Below are positions 19,131 through 27,629 of a stretch of 64,000 bases of DNA, piece by piece; position 1 is the stretch's first letter, and each line of letters starts with the position of its first letter. A program made the position numbers and the translations under genes. Source of the DNA: Paraburkholderia sp. BCC1884. GTDB taxonomy: Bacteria > Pseudomonadota > Gammaproteobacteria > Burkholderiales > Burkholderiaceae. Below the pieces are notes generated by a model. It saw only the letters and a program-made list of their open reading frames with translations, was not told the DNA's origin and made no database searches. The stretch lies in assembly GCF_900996225.1 (NCBI RefSeq), contig NZ_CAAJGL010000090.1, forward strand, positions 434,001-498,000. Reading direction: 5' to 3'.

Positions 19131-19166
19131 TCCGCCATTTAACAAAAACAGGGCGGCTAGATGGCG
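19131..19166 (-). promoter_or_regulatory. hairpin covering the metX ribosome binding site
   Basis: On the minus strand CGCCAT (19166-19161) pairs with ATGGCG (19138-19133), which overlaps the GGCGGA ribosome site ending 4 bases before the metX ATG. It would serve as a translational expression platform for the upstream SAM-II-like element. Confidence 0.5.
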
Positions 19167-19199
19167 TCGGCAAGGCACGGAGGAAAGACTGTGTGCGCG

Positions 19200-19290
19200 G
19201 CTGACGACCTCTTTAGCCGCATTTGTAGTGAACCGCGGGACATATTCCCTACGGCTCGCGCGCCCGCAATCGAGTCAGCAAATCGGCGCG
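19200..19290 (-). promoter_or_regulatory. SAM-II-type riboswitch in the metX leader
   Basis: Read on the minus strand. P1 is CGCGCC (19290-19285) with GGCGCG (19264-19259). The loop starts GATTT and ends ATTGCG, as in known SAM-II loops. An extra hairpin follows (19257-19230), then CTACAAATGCG and the core GCTAAA (19217-19212). Loop GCTGAC (19279-19274) is complementary to GTCAGC (19205-19200), and CTC/GAG next to the core also pair, giving the pseudoknot. SAM-II is known to control metX/metA genes, mainly in alphaproteobacteria. The inserted hairpin is a variation. Confidence 0.78.
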
Positions 19291-19310
19291 TGATGATGGT
19301 TCGATTGCGG
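19264..19310 (-). repeat. 10-bp inverted repeat competing with the riboswitch fold
   Basis: CCGCAATCGA and TCGATTGCGG (19301-19310 with 19264-19273) form a perfect stem with a 27-base loop. Its 3' arm is the end of the SAM-II loop and the first P1 base, so it cannot form together with the aptamer. A candidate switching helix. Confidence 0.65.
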
Positions 19311-19346
19311 CGCCTCAGGTGCTCCGGGTGCTGCAATCAGGCGCAA

Positions 19347-19373
19347 AGTATAGCGGAAAATGTCGCGTGACAG
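19347..19373 (-). promoter_or_regulatory. candidate promoter for metX
   Basis: TATACT (19352-19347 on the minus strand) with CTGTCA 15 bases upstream. It would start a ~215-base leader holding the whole riboswitch and its competing stem. Confidence 0.4.
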
Positions 19374-19436
19374 CGTCGGGCGGGACAGGCCTGGGCGCAT
19401 CGCGCTCGCACCGCCAGATGCACTCTTTGCCGCGTA

Positions 19437-20135
19437 CTACTGAAGAATCAGCCTTAGTTGGGCGTCGGCGTGCTCGGCCGGCATGCGGGTAAAGCCGCTT
19501 CGAACATAGCGATGCCAGCGCCCGATGATGTAGCTCAGCAGCAAGCTCGCCCGGACGGCGGGATCGTAATGCTCGGGAATAGGCACCGGCGCTGAGCCCG
19601 CAGTCGCCGACCCATCGGCTTCCATCGCGCCCAATCGCAGACACTGCTTGAGCGATGCCTCGACCCGCTCCAGCATCTGGTTGACCCGTTCGGTCAGCCG
19701 CTCGTGCTCGCCGACTAACGCTTCGCAGGTCAGTACGCGGGTCATGCCGGGGTTTTTGGCGGCGAAGTTGAGCAGCATCAACGCAATCGCGCGAGCTTGC
19801 AGCACGCCGTTGCTTTCCTTGTCGGCGATCTGGTTGATCAGCCCGAAAATGGTCTGCTCGATGAACTCGATCAGCCCTTCGAACATTTGCGCCTTGCTGG
19901 CGAAATGGCGATAGAGCGCGGCCTCGGATACGCCGAGCCGGGCGGCGAGCGCCGCCGTGGTGATTTTTTCGCTTTTGGGCGCTTCCAGCATCGCGGCGAG
20001 CGTCTGGAGAATGTGCACGCGACGCTCGCCCGGTTTCAGGCGTTGCGCGCGTGGGGTAGGCGCGAGGTCGGGCTCGGCGGCTGAGGTGGCTTCGTGTTCG
20101 GCTAAGACCTGGTCAGGCTTGTCGATCGGCTGCAT
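19437..20135 (-). CDS. slmA: nucleoid occlusion factor SlmA (TetR family)
   Basis: 232-residue TetR-fold DNA-binding protein; SlmA blocks FtsZ assembly over the nucleoid. Helix-turn-helix TTAALAARLGVSEAALYRHF followed by ASKAQMFEGLIEFIEQTIF is the SlmA signature. Longer than E. coli SlmA (198) because of an N-terminal extension and a short Ala/Pro-rich insert near residue 185. Start MQPIDKPDQ with GGACGGTAG upstream. It sits directly after the HAD gene, as in related genomes (argB-HAD-slmA). Confidence 0.9.
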   Translation of the reverse strand: MQPIDKPDQVLAEHEATSAAEPDLAPTPRAQRLKPGERRVHILQTLAAMLEAPKSEKITTAALAARLGVSEAALYRHFASKAQMFEGLIEFIEQTIFGLINQIADKESNGVLQARAIALMLLNFAAKNPGMTRVLTCEALVGEHERLTERVNQMLERVEASLKQCLRLGAMEADGSATAGSAPVPIPEHYDPAVRASLLLSYIIGRWHRYVRSGFTRMPAEHADAQLRLILQ

Positions 20136-20137
20136 GG

Positions 20138-20905
20138 CTACCGTCCCGTCTGCTGTCCCTTCAATCGAACCGAGCGGGTGCCCAGTCTCAACGATTTTAA
20201 CGAACGAATGCTCCGGTCGACATAGTGCGGGCGGCCCGTGCCCGGCAAGCGCGTCGGCACGCCGTCGGCGTGCGGCTTGCGCGGCAGATGACCGGTGATC
20301 CACACCGTGCGGATGCCGAGCCGCCGGTAGTTCTTCAGATGCGAGCGCGTGTCCTCCACGAGGATCACGTCTTTCAACGCGACGTGGGCGTCGCGCATCG
20401 CCTTACGCAGCATCGCATGATCGGGTTTGGCGCGCCAGAAGCGGCGGTCGCGCATGTGTTCGATAGCGATCACCTGTTCGAACAGCCGCTCGATGCGCAA
20501 TTCCGCCAGCACCGCACGCGCATAGGCTTCGGGCGCGTTGGTCAGCACGATTTTGCGTCCCGGCAAGGCCGCGACGAGGCGCGCGACGCCGCGTTCGTGA
20601 CGAATCATCGAGCCGAGGTCGGGGAACGTATGCACGACCTTCAGGAAGTCGTGTCCATCGAGCGGATGATGGCGCGTCAGACCGAGCAGCGCCGCGCCGT
20701 AGCGCTCCGTGTAGCCCCTGCGCAGGCGGTTGGCTTCGTCGATATCCACTTCAAGGGTGTCGACGATGTACTGCGTCATGCCCTGATTGATGGCCGGAAA
20801 GATCGCGTGCGAGGCCCGATGCAGCGTGTTGTCGAGATCGAATAGCCAGACCGGACTGCCGCCGGCGATATGCGGACGACGGCGTCGGGAAGTAGGAGTG
20901 CGCAT
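20138..20905 (-). CDS. HAD-superfamily pyrimidine 5'-nucleotidase-like phosphatase
   Basis: HAD hydrolase with FDLDNTLH (nucleophile Asp motif I), KIVLTNAP (motif II) and VEDTRSHL (motif IV), plus LTRHHPLDGHDFL as in SDT1/PHM8-type pyrimidine nucleotidases. 255 residues from ATG 20905; an upstream ATG at 20920 is possible, and neither has a good ribosome site. The basic C-terminal tail has no known role. Ends 2 bases before slmA. Confidence 0.83.
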   Translation of the reverse strand: MRTPTSRRRRPHIAGGSPVWLFDLDNTLHRASHAIFPAINQGMTQYIVDTLEVDIDEANRLRRGYTERYGAALLGLTRHHPLDGHDFLKVVHTFPDLGSMIRHERGVARLVAALPGRKIVLTNAPEAYARAVLAELRIERLFEQVIAIEHMRDRRFWRAKPDHAMLRKAMRDAHVALKDVILVEDTRSHLKNYRRLGIRTVWITGHLPRKPHADGVPTRLPGTGRPHYVDRSIRSLKSLRLGTRSVRLKGQQTGR

Positions 20906-21062
20906 GAGGAGGGGCGCCATTAGGCGCGAGCAGTCGCGTGACGCAGCGAACGCGAGCGGTTCGTGGTGCGGGCGGCGGTATGAGAGGGGAGAGCTTGCTG
21001 ACGCGCCGTGGCGGCGCGTTGTCGGCCGCCGGGCGAGGCGGCCGTGTGACCGGACAACCGGA

Positions 21063-21101
21063 CGGCATACACGGCGCCAGTGGGACGTGCCATGTATGCC
21101 G
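21063..21101. repeat. perfect 9-bp inverted repeat between argB and the HAD gene
   Basis: CGGCATACA (21063-21071) and TGTATGCCG (21093-21101) with a 21-base loop, about 15 bases past the argB stop on the minus strand. It could attenuate or end argB transcription or stabilise its 3' end; no U-run follows. Confidence 0.5.
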
Positions 21102-21116
21102 GGTGTGAGGCAGGAA

Positions 21117-22016
21117 TCAATGCGAGCGGATCATCGTGCCGAACGGTTGTTCGGTGAGAATTTCCAGCAGCACCGAGTGCTCGATGCGGCCGTCGATGAT
21201 GTGCACCGAGCGCACCCCGCTCTTGGCTGCGTCGAGCGCCGACGAAATTTTCGGCAGCATGCCGCCGGAGATCGTGCCGTCGGCGAACAGGCCGTCGATT
21301 TCGCGGGCCGACAGATCGGTGAGCAGATTGCCTTCTTTATCCATCACGCCGGGAATGTTGGTCATCATCACGAGCTTTTCGGCGTTCAGCACCACCGCCA
21401 GCTTGCCCGCGACCAGATCCGCGTTGATGTTGTACGACAGGCCGTCTTCGCCGAAACCGATCGGCGAGATCACCGGAATGAAGGCGTCGTCCTGCAGCGC
21501 TTTCACGACTGCCGGGTTGATCGCCTCGACTTCGCCCACCTGGCCGATGTCGACGTACTGGCCGGGATTGTCGCGATCCGGCATCAGCATCTTGCGTGCG
21601 TGGATCAGGCCGCCGTCTTTACCCGTGAGGCCGACCGCGTGGCCGCCGAAGTGGTTGATCAGCGTGACGATGTCTTGCTGCACTTCGCCGCCGAGCACCC
21701 ATTCGACGACTTCCATCGTCTCTTCGTCGGTGACGCGCATGCCCTGAATGAACGTGCCCTGTTTGCCGATCTTTTTCAGCGCGTGATCGATTTGCGGACC
21801 GCCGCCGTGGACGATGACCGGATTGATACCGACCAGCTTCAGCAGGATCACGTCGCGCGCGAAGCCTTGCTTCAGGCGCTCTTCCGTCATGGCGTTGCCG
21901 CCGTATTTGATGACCACGGTCTTACCGTGATACTGGCGAATGTAGGGCAGCGCCTCGGCCAGGATTTCAGCCTTCAGGGTGGGCGCGATCTGCGAAAGGT
22001 CGGGAAGCTCGGACAT
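21117..22016 (-). CDS. argB: acetylglutamate kinase ArgB
   Basis: 299-residue amino-acid kinase that phosphorylates N-acetylglutamate in arginine synthesis. TVVIKYGGNAMTEE (phosphate loop), IVHGGGPQID (substrate loop) and GGMLPKISSALDA are diagnostic. The N-terminal helix extension typical of arginine-inhibited hexameric forms appears present (IAPTLKAEILAEALPYI). Start MSELPDLSQ at 22016. Head of argB-HAD-slmA. Confidence 0.96.
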   Translation of the reverse strand: MSELPDLSQIAPTLKAEILAEALPYIRQYHGKTVVIKYGGNAMTEERLKQGFARDVILLKLVGINPVIVHGGGPQIDHALKKIGKQGTFIQGMRVTDEETMEVVEWVLGGEVQQDIVTLINHFGGHAVGLTGKDGGLIHARKMLMPDRDNPGQYVDIGQVGEVEAINPAVVKALQDDAFIPVISPIGFGEDGLSYNINADLVAGKLAVVLNAEKLVMMTNIPGVMDKEGNLLTDLSAREIDGLFADGTISGGMLPKISSALDAAKSGVRSVHIIDGRIEHSVLLEILTEQPFGTMIRSH

Positions 22017-22283
22017 GGCGGCAGGCTCAGGCACGGAACAGTTAAAACAGGGCGAATTGTACAGGACTGGCGCGCTGCAACAGGGTTTTCGATACCTGCG
22101 CGGGCGCTGGGCGCCACGGGCATTGCGCACTGCGCAATGACAGGCCGCGGGTGCCAGTTGACGAGGGCAAGCGTACCGCGCTTCGATGACGTCTGTGAAT
22201 TGGCCGAACGGACGACTCCCGGCGCGCGGCCGGTCGTGGCATCATTTCCCGATCGATGCCTCCGGGAGAGGGTCCAGGCCGTC

Positions 22284-22508
22284 ATGAAACCGTCTGCCTC
22301 CGATTCAGACAGCAGCGCGCGCTGTCCACGCTGCGGCAACGCCTTCGATTGCGGCATGCATGCGAAGCCGTTCGAGTGCTGGTGCCGCGAAATGCCGACG
22401 CTGCCGGCCGAGCGGCTGGATCCGGCTGGGCGTTGCCTGTGTCCTGAATGTCTCGCCGGGGAGCTTGCGCGGGCGGTGCGGGCGCCACCTGAAGGAGATC
22501 GGCGTTGA
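22284..22508 (+). CDS. small CWC-type cysteine-rich protein
   Basis: 74 residues with eight cysteines arranged CPRCGNAFDCG, ECWC, CLCPEC, matching the Cys_rich_CWC domain family; probably binds a metal such as zinc. Cytoplasmic, function unknown. ATG 22284 is the first in frame with the conserved region; the ribosome site is not clear. Divergent from argB and convergent with the TPR gene. Confidence 0.7.
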   Translation: MKPSASDSDSSARCPRCGNAFDCGMHAKPFECWCREMPTLPAERLDPAGRCLCPECLAGELARAVRAPPEGDRR

Positions 22509-22598
22509 ATTGGTGGCGAGTGAATCGCCAGATGGCGTCCCGCTAACGAATGGCCGACAGCGCCATGTTGCGCCGACACGCCGACACGCATCGACTCA

Positions 22599-24245
22599 TT
22601 ACCTCGTGCGGTGCCCGTCCGCGAGTTCGCCCAGATCACGCGCTACAGCTTCGAGCACCGGCTCCCATTGGCCGAATTGCGGCTGCCGGTAAAGCTCGGC
22701 GCTCGGATACCACGGGCTGTCGCGGCGCGCCAGCAGCCAGACCCAGTGAGGATTGACGTCGAGTAGCACCCAGGTGCGCTGTCCGAGCGCGCCACTCAGA
22801 TGAGCGGCCGACGTGCAAACCGAAATGACGAGATCTAGCGCGCCGACAAAGGCGGCGGTGTCGTCGAAGCTCGTGAATTCGGCTGTGTAGTCGCTCATCG
22901 TTAAGCCCGCGGCTCTTGCGGCCGCCACGTCAGCCGCAGCGCCCGGCTGAAGCGAATAGAAAGCCACATCTCGCATACCGCCGAAGTGCGCCGCATAACG
23001 TTCCCAGCCGATCCGCCGAAAGGGATTGCGCTGATGGCCATGGCTGCCGGTCCACGTCAATCCGACCTTGAGCCTCGTCTCGCTGGCCAGCCGCTCCCGC
23101 CAGGCTTCGATGGCCGCCGCGTCGGCATGCAAGTAAGGTTGCGCCGCAAAGGGAATGCTCTCCTCTCCCGTGCTGAACAGCAAAGGCAGGCTGAGCAACG
23201 GAATCTCGTAGTCGAACGGCGGCAACGATTCAACGCCACCGCCCGCCGAGTAATCGTCGACATGACCGCCGAGGCTGCGTTCGAGCAACGCGCCCATTTG
23301 CGGGAACGAGTTCCACGCAAGACGCCCGCCCTCGCAACGAACCCGTTGCGCCAGCATCGGGATATAGCGGCTGAACTGCAGCACGTCGCCCATGCCTTGC
23401 TCGCCCCATACGAGCAGCGTCTTGCCCGCAAGCGGTTCGCCATGCCAGGTCGGCGCCGGCATCGCCGGGCGATTGCCGGTCAGCTCCAGCGAGCCCTCCC
23501 AGCGCGCTTCATGCGACGGCCAGCCATGTACGTAGTCGCCACGCACCAGTTGCAGCATGGCAAGATTGGAGCGCATGGTCGCGTCCAGCGGCGCCAGCAC
23601 GCAAGCGGCTTGCGCGGCCTGTTCCGCTTCGCTCCAGCGTTGCGCTTCGCGCAGTGCCAGCGCATAGTTGTTATGCGCCAGCGGGCTATGCGGCGCGCAT
23701 TTCACGGCCTTGGCGCCGGCTTCCAGTGCACGCTGCAAGTCCATACTCGTGCGGTAGGCGTGAGCGAGATTGGTCCATGCGTCGGCGTCGTCCGGCTGAT
23801 CGCGGACGGCACTTTCCAGTAAGGCGAGTTGTTCAGCCGGGTCGCCGTTGGTGAGCATCAGTGCTCCGGCGAGGTTGTTGCGCAGCCTCGGCGGAGCAGG
23901 ATCAATCGCCAGCGCGAGACGGTAAGGCGCAATGGCCTCGGCGTGACGGCCTGCCATCTGCAACACGTAGCCGAGACGAAATAGCGCAGCGGCGCGGTGG
24001 GCATCGAGTTGGGCAATAATGGCGGCGAGTTCGATCGCTTCGTCGTGGCGGCGTCGTTCAAGCAAAGCGGTGATGAGCGAGTCGAGCGACACGTCGTCGA
24101 GTGGGTGGAGTCGCGCCGCGCTGTCGAAACATTGGGTTTCCGATTCCGCTGTGCCATGGCGCCGGGCTGCGGCGGCATGTCGCAGAACAGTGAGGAAAGC
24201 TGAAGAGATGTCAGCTTCGCGATCAAAGGTAGAAGTAGGTGGCAT
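22599..24245 (-). CDS. TPR protein with GT9-like glycosyltransferase C-terminus
   Basis: 548 residues. The N-terminal half (about 45-240) is a run of tetratricopeptide repeats (AALFRLGYVLQMAGRHAEAI, AWTNLAHAYRTSMDLQRALE). The C-terminal half has KTLLVWGEQGMGDVLQFSRY, KVGLTWTGS and a conserved end fold (DLVISVCTSAAHLSGALGQR...WPW-like VWLLARRDSPWYPS), as in TPR-glycosyltransferase proteins related to heptosyltransferases. No signal peptide. Acceptor unknown; a role in protein or surface glycosylation is inference. Confidence 0.75.
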   Translation of the reverse strand: MPPTSTFDREADISSAFLTVLRHAAAARRHGTAESETQCFDSAARLHPLDDVSLDSLITALLERRRHDEAIELAAIIAQLDAHRAAALFRLGYVLQMAGRHAEAIAPYRLALAIDPAPPRLRNNLAGALMLTNGDPAEQLALLESAVRDQPDDADAWTNLAHAYRTSMDLQRALEAGAKAVKCAPHSPLAHNNYALALREAQRWSEAEQAAQAACVLAPLDATMRSNLAMLQLVRGDYVHGWPSHEARWEGSLELTGNRPAMPAPTWHGEPLAGKTLLVWGEQGMGDVLQFSRYIPMLAQRVRCEGGRLAWNSFPQMGALLERSLGGHVDDYSAGGGVESLPPFDYEIPLLSLPLLFSTGEESIPFAAQPYLHADAAAIEAWRERLASETRLKVGLTWTGSHGHQRNPFRRIGWERYAAHFGGMRDVAFYSLQPGAAADVAAARAAGLTMSDYTAEFTSFDDTAAFVGALDLVISVCTSAAHLSGALGQRTWVLLDVNPHWVWLLARRDSPWYPSAELYRQPQFGQWEPVLEAVARDLGELADGHRTR

Positions 24246-24337
24246 GGTCGATATGCGCGATGCTGTCGCAAAAATACCATGTTAGCGGCGCCAGGCTGCA
24301 CAGTAAGTCGGACGAGTCCGAACAGGCAAATTAAGTC

Positions 24338-25648
24338 ATGCATCGTATAACCAACACCGGGCGCGTCAACCTCGGTCATCTGTTCTGGCTGCGCAGTCTC
24401 GCGATCATCGGTCAGTTGATGACCATCGCGTTCGTGCAGATATTCATCGGCGTGCACCTGCCCCTGCCCGCCATGTTGCTGGTGATCGGCCTCGAAGTGA
24501 TCTTCAACGGCATCACCTGGTGGCGTGTGTCGCAGCAGCGGCCGGAATCCAACATGGAGTTGTTCGGCCAGATCTGGGTCGATCTGGGCGCGCTCTCCGC
24601 TTTGCTGTTTCTCTCCGGCGGCACGACCAATCCGTTCGTTTCGCTGTATCTCCCTTCGCTCGCGATCGCTGCTGCCGTGTTGCCCTGGCGTCTGATGATC
24701 TGGCTCGCGGCGTTCGCCGTGGCCTGCTACGCCGTGCTCGGCTTTGACTCCGTCCCGTTGAATCTCGACAATCCCGCCAACCTGTTCGACTACTACCGTG
24801 CCGGCATGTGGGTGAACTTCATGGTGAGCGTCGGGCTGATTGCATGGTTCGTTGCACGCATGTCGCGGGCGCTGCGGCTACGTGACGCAGCGCTCGGAGA
24901 CGCACAGCAGCGCTTGCTTCACGACGAACGGGCGGTCGCGCTAGGGGTGCAGGCCGCAACTGTCGCACACGAAATCGGCACGCCTCTGTCTACAATCGCG
25001 ATGCTGTCCGAAGAATTGCGCGACGCGGCTCGTACCGACAAGGGACTCGCGCCGTACAGCGCCGATATCGAGTTGCTCGAACAGCAGATGGGCCTGTGTA
25101 CGTCGGCGCTGGCTCGCTTGCGCAGTCGCGCATCGACGACCACCCGCCGTCAGCGGGTAGGCGAATGGCTCGAATCGTTTGGCGAGCAATGGAGGCTGCG
25201 TCATCCGCATGTGAAGTTCGAGCGAATCGGTGCGCCGCCCGCGGAGGTCAGCCTTGACGATACGGTTGCCGTGAGTCAGATTCTGACGATTCTGCTCGAC
25301 AACGCTGCACGTGCGAGTCGGGATCACGTCACGCTGTCCTGTGCGCTGACGGCGCGCGGCGACCAGATCGCGTTCGAAGTGTGCGATGCGGGCCCCGGCA
25401 TTCCGGCCACGCTGCGCGGCTCACTCGGTGCGATGCCGGTTGAAAGCACGCAGGGTGGACATGGTGTGGGCCTTTATCTGGCGTTTTCGGCGGCAGCGCG
25501 TCTGAATGGATCGATCGAACTGACCGACGCCAGCACGATCAAGCCGCGCGGCACACGTGCAGTGCTGAAATTGCCGCTGTCCGGGCGCAAATTTTCCGGC
25601 GCGGGCCGTCAAGGCACCGCACCATCCAATACGGAGAAACAGGCATGA
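24338..25648 (+). CDS. regB: RegB/PrrB/RoxS-type redox sensor histidine kinase
   Basis: 436 residues with about six membrane helices in the first ~175. The ubiquinone-sensing heptapeptide GGTTNPF is at 94-100. H-box ATVAHEIGTPLSTI with His211, the redox-box cysteine Cys254 (QMGLCTSALARL), N-box ILLDNAARAS, then DAGPGIP and GGHGVGLYL. These are the RegB hallmarks: quinone- and thiol-controlled kinase activity for aerobic/anaerobic gene control. Overlaps regA by four bases (ATGA). Confidence 0.88.
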   Translation: MHRITNTGRVNLGHLFWLRSLAIIGQLMTIAFVQIFIGVHLPLPAMLLVIGLEVIFNGITWWRVSQQRPESNMELFGQIWVDLGALSALLFLSGGTTNPFVSLYLPSLAIAAAVLPWRLMIWLAAFAVACYAVLGFDSVPLNLDNPANLFDYYRAGMWVNFMVSVGLIAWFVARMSRALRLRDAALGDAQQRLLHDERAVALGVQAATVAHEIGTPLSTIAMLSEELRDAARTDKGLAPYSADIELLEQQMGLCTSALARLRSRASTTTRRQRVGEWLESFGEQWRLRHPHVKFERIGAPPAEVSLDDTVAVSQILTILLDNAARASRDHVTLSCALTARGDQIAFEVCDAGPGIPATLRGSLGAMPVESTQGGHGVGLYLAFSAAARLNGSIELTDASTIKPRGTRAVLKLPLSGRKFSGAGRQGTAPSNTEKQA

Positions 25649-26187
25649 GCGACATGAATTTTCTGGTGATCGACGACGATGAGGTGTTCTCCGGCATCCT
25701 CGCCCGTGGCTTGACCCGGCGCGGTTATACCGTGAGCGAAGCACATAACGCTGACGAAGCCATCAAGCTCGCGAACCAGCAAAAGTTCAGCCAGATCACG
25801 GTGGATCTGCATCTCGGCAGCGACTCCGGCCTCACGCTCGTCGCGCCTTTGCGCGATCTGCAACCCGACGCGCGCATGCTGGTGCTGACCGGTTACGCGA
25901 GCATCGCCACCGCCGTGCAGGCGGTGAAAGACGGCGCCGACAATTACCTGGCCAAGCCCGCTAACGTCGAGACGATTCTGTCCGCGTTGCAAAGCGAGGC
26001 GAGCGCGTTGCAAGCCGATGCGGCGATCGAGCATCCCACGCCCTTGTCGGTTGCGCGCCTCGAGTGGGAGCATATTCAACGCGTGCTCGCTGAGCACGGC
26101 GGCAATATTTCGGCGACGGCGCGGGCGTTGAACATGCATCGTCGAACGCTGCAGCGCAAGCTGGCGAAGCGGCCAGTCAAACAGTAA
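25645..26187 (+). CDS. regA: RegA/PrrA/RoxR-type response regulator
   Basis: 180-residue partner of RegB. Receiver domain with acidic cluster IDDDE, phospho-acceptor Asp54 (ITVDLHLGSDSG), LTGYAS and KPAN; then a linker and a Fis-type helix-turn-helix GGNISATARALNMHRRTLQ that is nearly invariant in RegA. No AAA domain. A strong terminator follows. Confidence 0.9.
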   Translation: MSDMNFLVIDDDEVFSGILARGLTRRGYTVSEAHNADEAIKLANQQKFSQITVDLHLGSDSGLTLVAPLRDLQPDARMLVLTGYASIATAVQAVKDGADNYLAKPANVETILSALQSEASALQADAAIEHPTPLSVARLEWEHIQRVLAEHGGNISATARALNMHRRTLQRKLAKRPVKQ

Positions 26188-26202
26188 GCGCGAAGGAAAA
26201 AG

Positions 26203-26240
26203 AAAACGGGCTGCCTTATAAAGGGCAGCCCGTTTTTTAC
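26203..26240. terminator. bidirectional terminator regA / hslU
   Basis: 13-bp arms AAAACGGGCTGCC / GGCAGCCCGTTTT with an 8-base loop and a T-run; placed between two convergent operons. Confidence 0.88.
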
Positions 26241-26273
26241 GCCTGAGATTCGATCTGCGTCAGGCCAGATTCA

Positions 26274-27620
26274 TCACAGCACGTAGCGCGACAGATCCTC
26301 GTCTTCCGCGACTTCGTTCAATGCGCGATCGACATACGCCGCATCGATCTGCACCGTGCGGCCCGAATGATTGCCGGCCGCGAACGAGACTTCTTCGAGC
26401 AGCTTTTCGATCACCGTGTACAGACGGCGCGCACCGATGTTCTCGGTCTTCTCGTTCACCGAATACGCGATCTCGGCGAGACGACGAATGCCGTCCGGTG
26501 CGAATTCCAGATGCACGTCTTCCGTGGCGAGCAGCGCCTGATATTGCTTGACGAGGCTGGCATCGGTCGAGACCAGGATCGATTCGAAGTCGTTCACCGA
26601 AAGTGAGTCCAGTTCGACGCGAATCGGGAAGCGGCCTTGCAGTTCCGGAATCAGATCGCTCGGCTTGGCCAGATGAAACGCGCCACTCGCGATGAACAGG
26701 ATGTGGTCGGTCTTCACCATGCCGTACTTGGTGTTGATCGTGGTGCCTTCGACGAGCGGCAGCAGATCGCGCTGCACACCCTGACGTGACACCTCGCCAC
26801 CACCGGCTTCATTGCGCGACGCGATCTTGTCGATCTCGTCGAGGAACACGATGCCGTTCTGCTCGACGTTCTGCACGGCCTTGGCTTTGACCTCTTCGTC
26901 GTTCAGCATCTTGCCGGCTTCTTCGTCGGTGAGAACCTTTAGCGCTTCCTTTACCTTCAGCTTGCGGCGCGTTTTCTTGCCGCCGCCGATATTCGCGAAC
27001 ATCGAACGGATCTGCTCGGTCATGTCTTCCATGCCCGGCGGCCCCATGATGTCCATGCCGGCTTGCGGCTGTTCGACGTCGAGTTCGATTTCCTTGTCGT
27101 CGAGCAAGCCTTCGCGCAGACGCTTGCGGAATGTGTGGCGCGTGGTGCTGCCTTCGTCGACGGTGTCAGCCGCGCTCGAACTTGCGCCGAATCCTACTGG
27201 GCGCGCGCTCGGCAAAAGAATGTCGAGGATGCGGTCTTCGGCCTGGTCTTCAGCCTTGGTCCGCACTTTGCGCATTTCCGTTTCGCGCGTCTGTTTGACC
27301 GAGATTTCGATCAGGTCGCGCACGATGCTGTCCACGTCGCGGCCCACGTAGCCGACTTCGGTAAACTTGGTCGCTTCGATTTTGATGAATGGCGCATCCG
27401 CGAGTTTTGCCAGACGCCGCGCGATCTCGGTTTTGCCGACGCCGGTCGGTCCGATCATCAGAATGTTCTTGGGCGTGATTTCCTGACGCAGCGGGTCTTC
27501 GACCTGCTGGCGCCGCCAGCGATTGCGCAGCGCCACGGCAACCGCTTTCTTCGCACGGCCTTGGCCGATGATGTGTTTGTCGAGTTCCGAGACGATCTCG
27601 GCAGGGGTCATGGTGCTCAT
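26274..27620 (-). CDS. hslU: ATP-dependent protease ATPase subunit HslU
   Basis: 448-residue AAA+ unfoldase of the HslUV protease. MTPAEIVSELDKHIIGQ start region, Walker A GPTGVGKTE, pore loop GYVGRD, Walker B GIVFLDEIDKI and the C-terminal docking end SRYVL. It feeds unfolded substrates into HslV. Start 27620 (MSTMTP) with AGGACCC upstream, 9 bases after hslV. Confidence 0.98.
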   Translation of the reverse strand: MSTMTPAEIVSELDKHIIGQGRAKKAVAVALRNRWRRQQVEDPLRQEITPKNILMIGPTGVGKTEIARRLAKLADAPFIKIEATKFTEVGYVGRDVDSIVRDLIEISVKQTRETEMRKVRTKAEDQAEDRILDILLPSARPVGFGASSSAADTVDEGSTTRHTFRKRLREGLLDDKEIELDVEQPQAGMDIMGPPGMEDMTEQIRSMFANIGGGKKTRRKLKVKEALKVLTDEEAGKMLNDEEVKAKAVQNVEQNGIVFLDEIDKIASRNEAGGGEVSRQGVQRDLLPLVEGTTINTKYGMVKTDHILFIASGAFHLAKPSDLIPELQGRFPIRVELDSLSVNDFESILVSTDASLVKQYQALLATEDVHLEFAPDGIRRLAEIAYSVNEKTENIGARRLYTVIEKLLEEVSFAAGNHSGRTVQIDAAYVDRALNEVAEDEDLSRYVL

Positions 27621-27629
27621 CGTGGGTCC

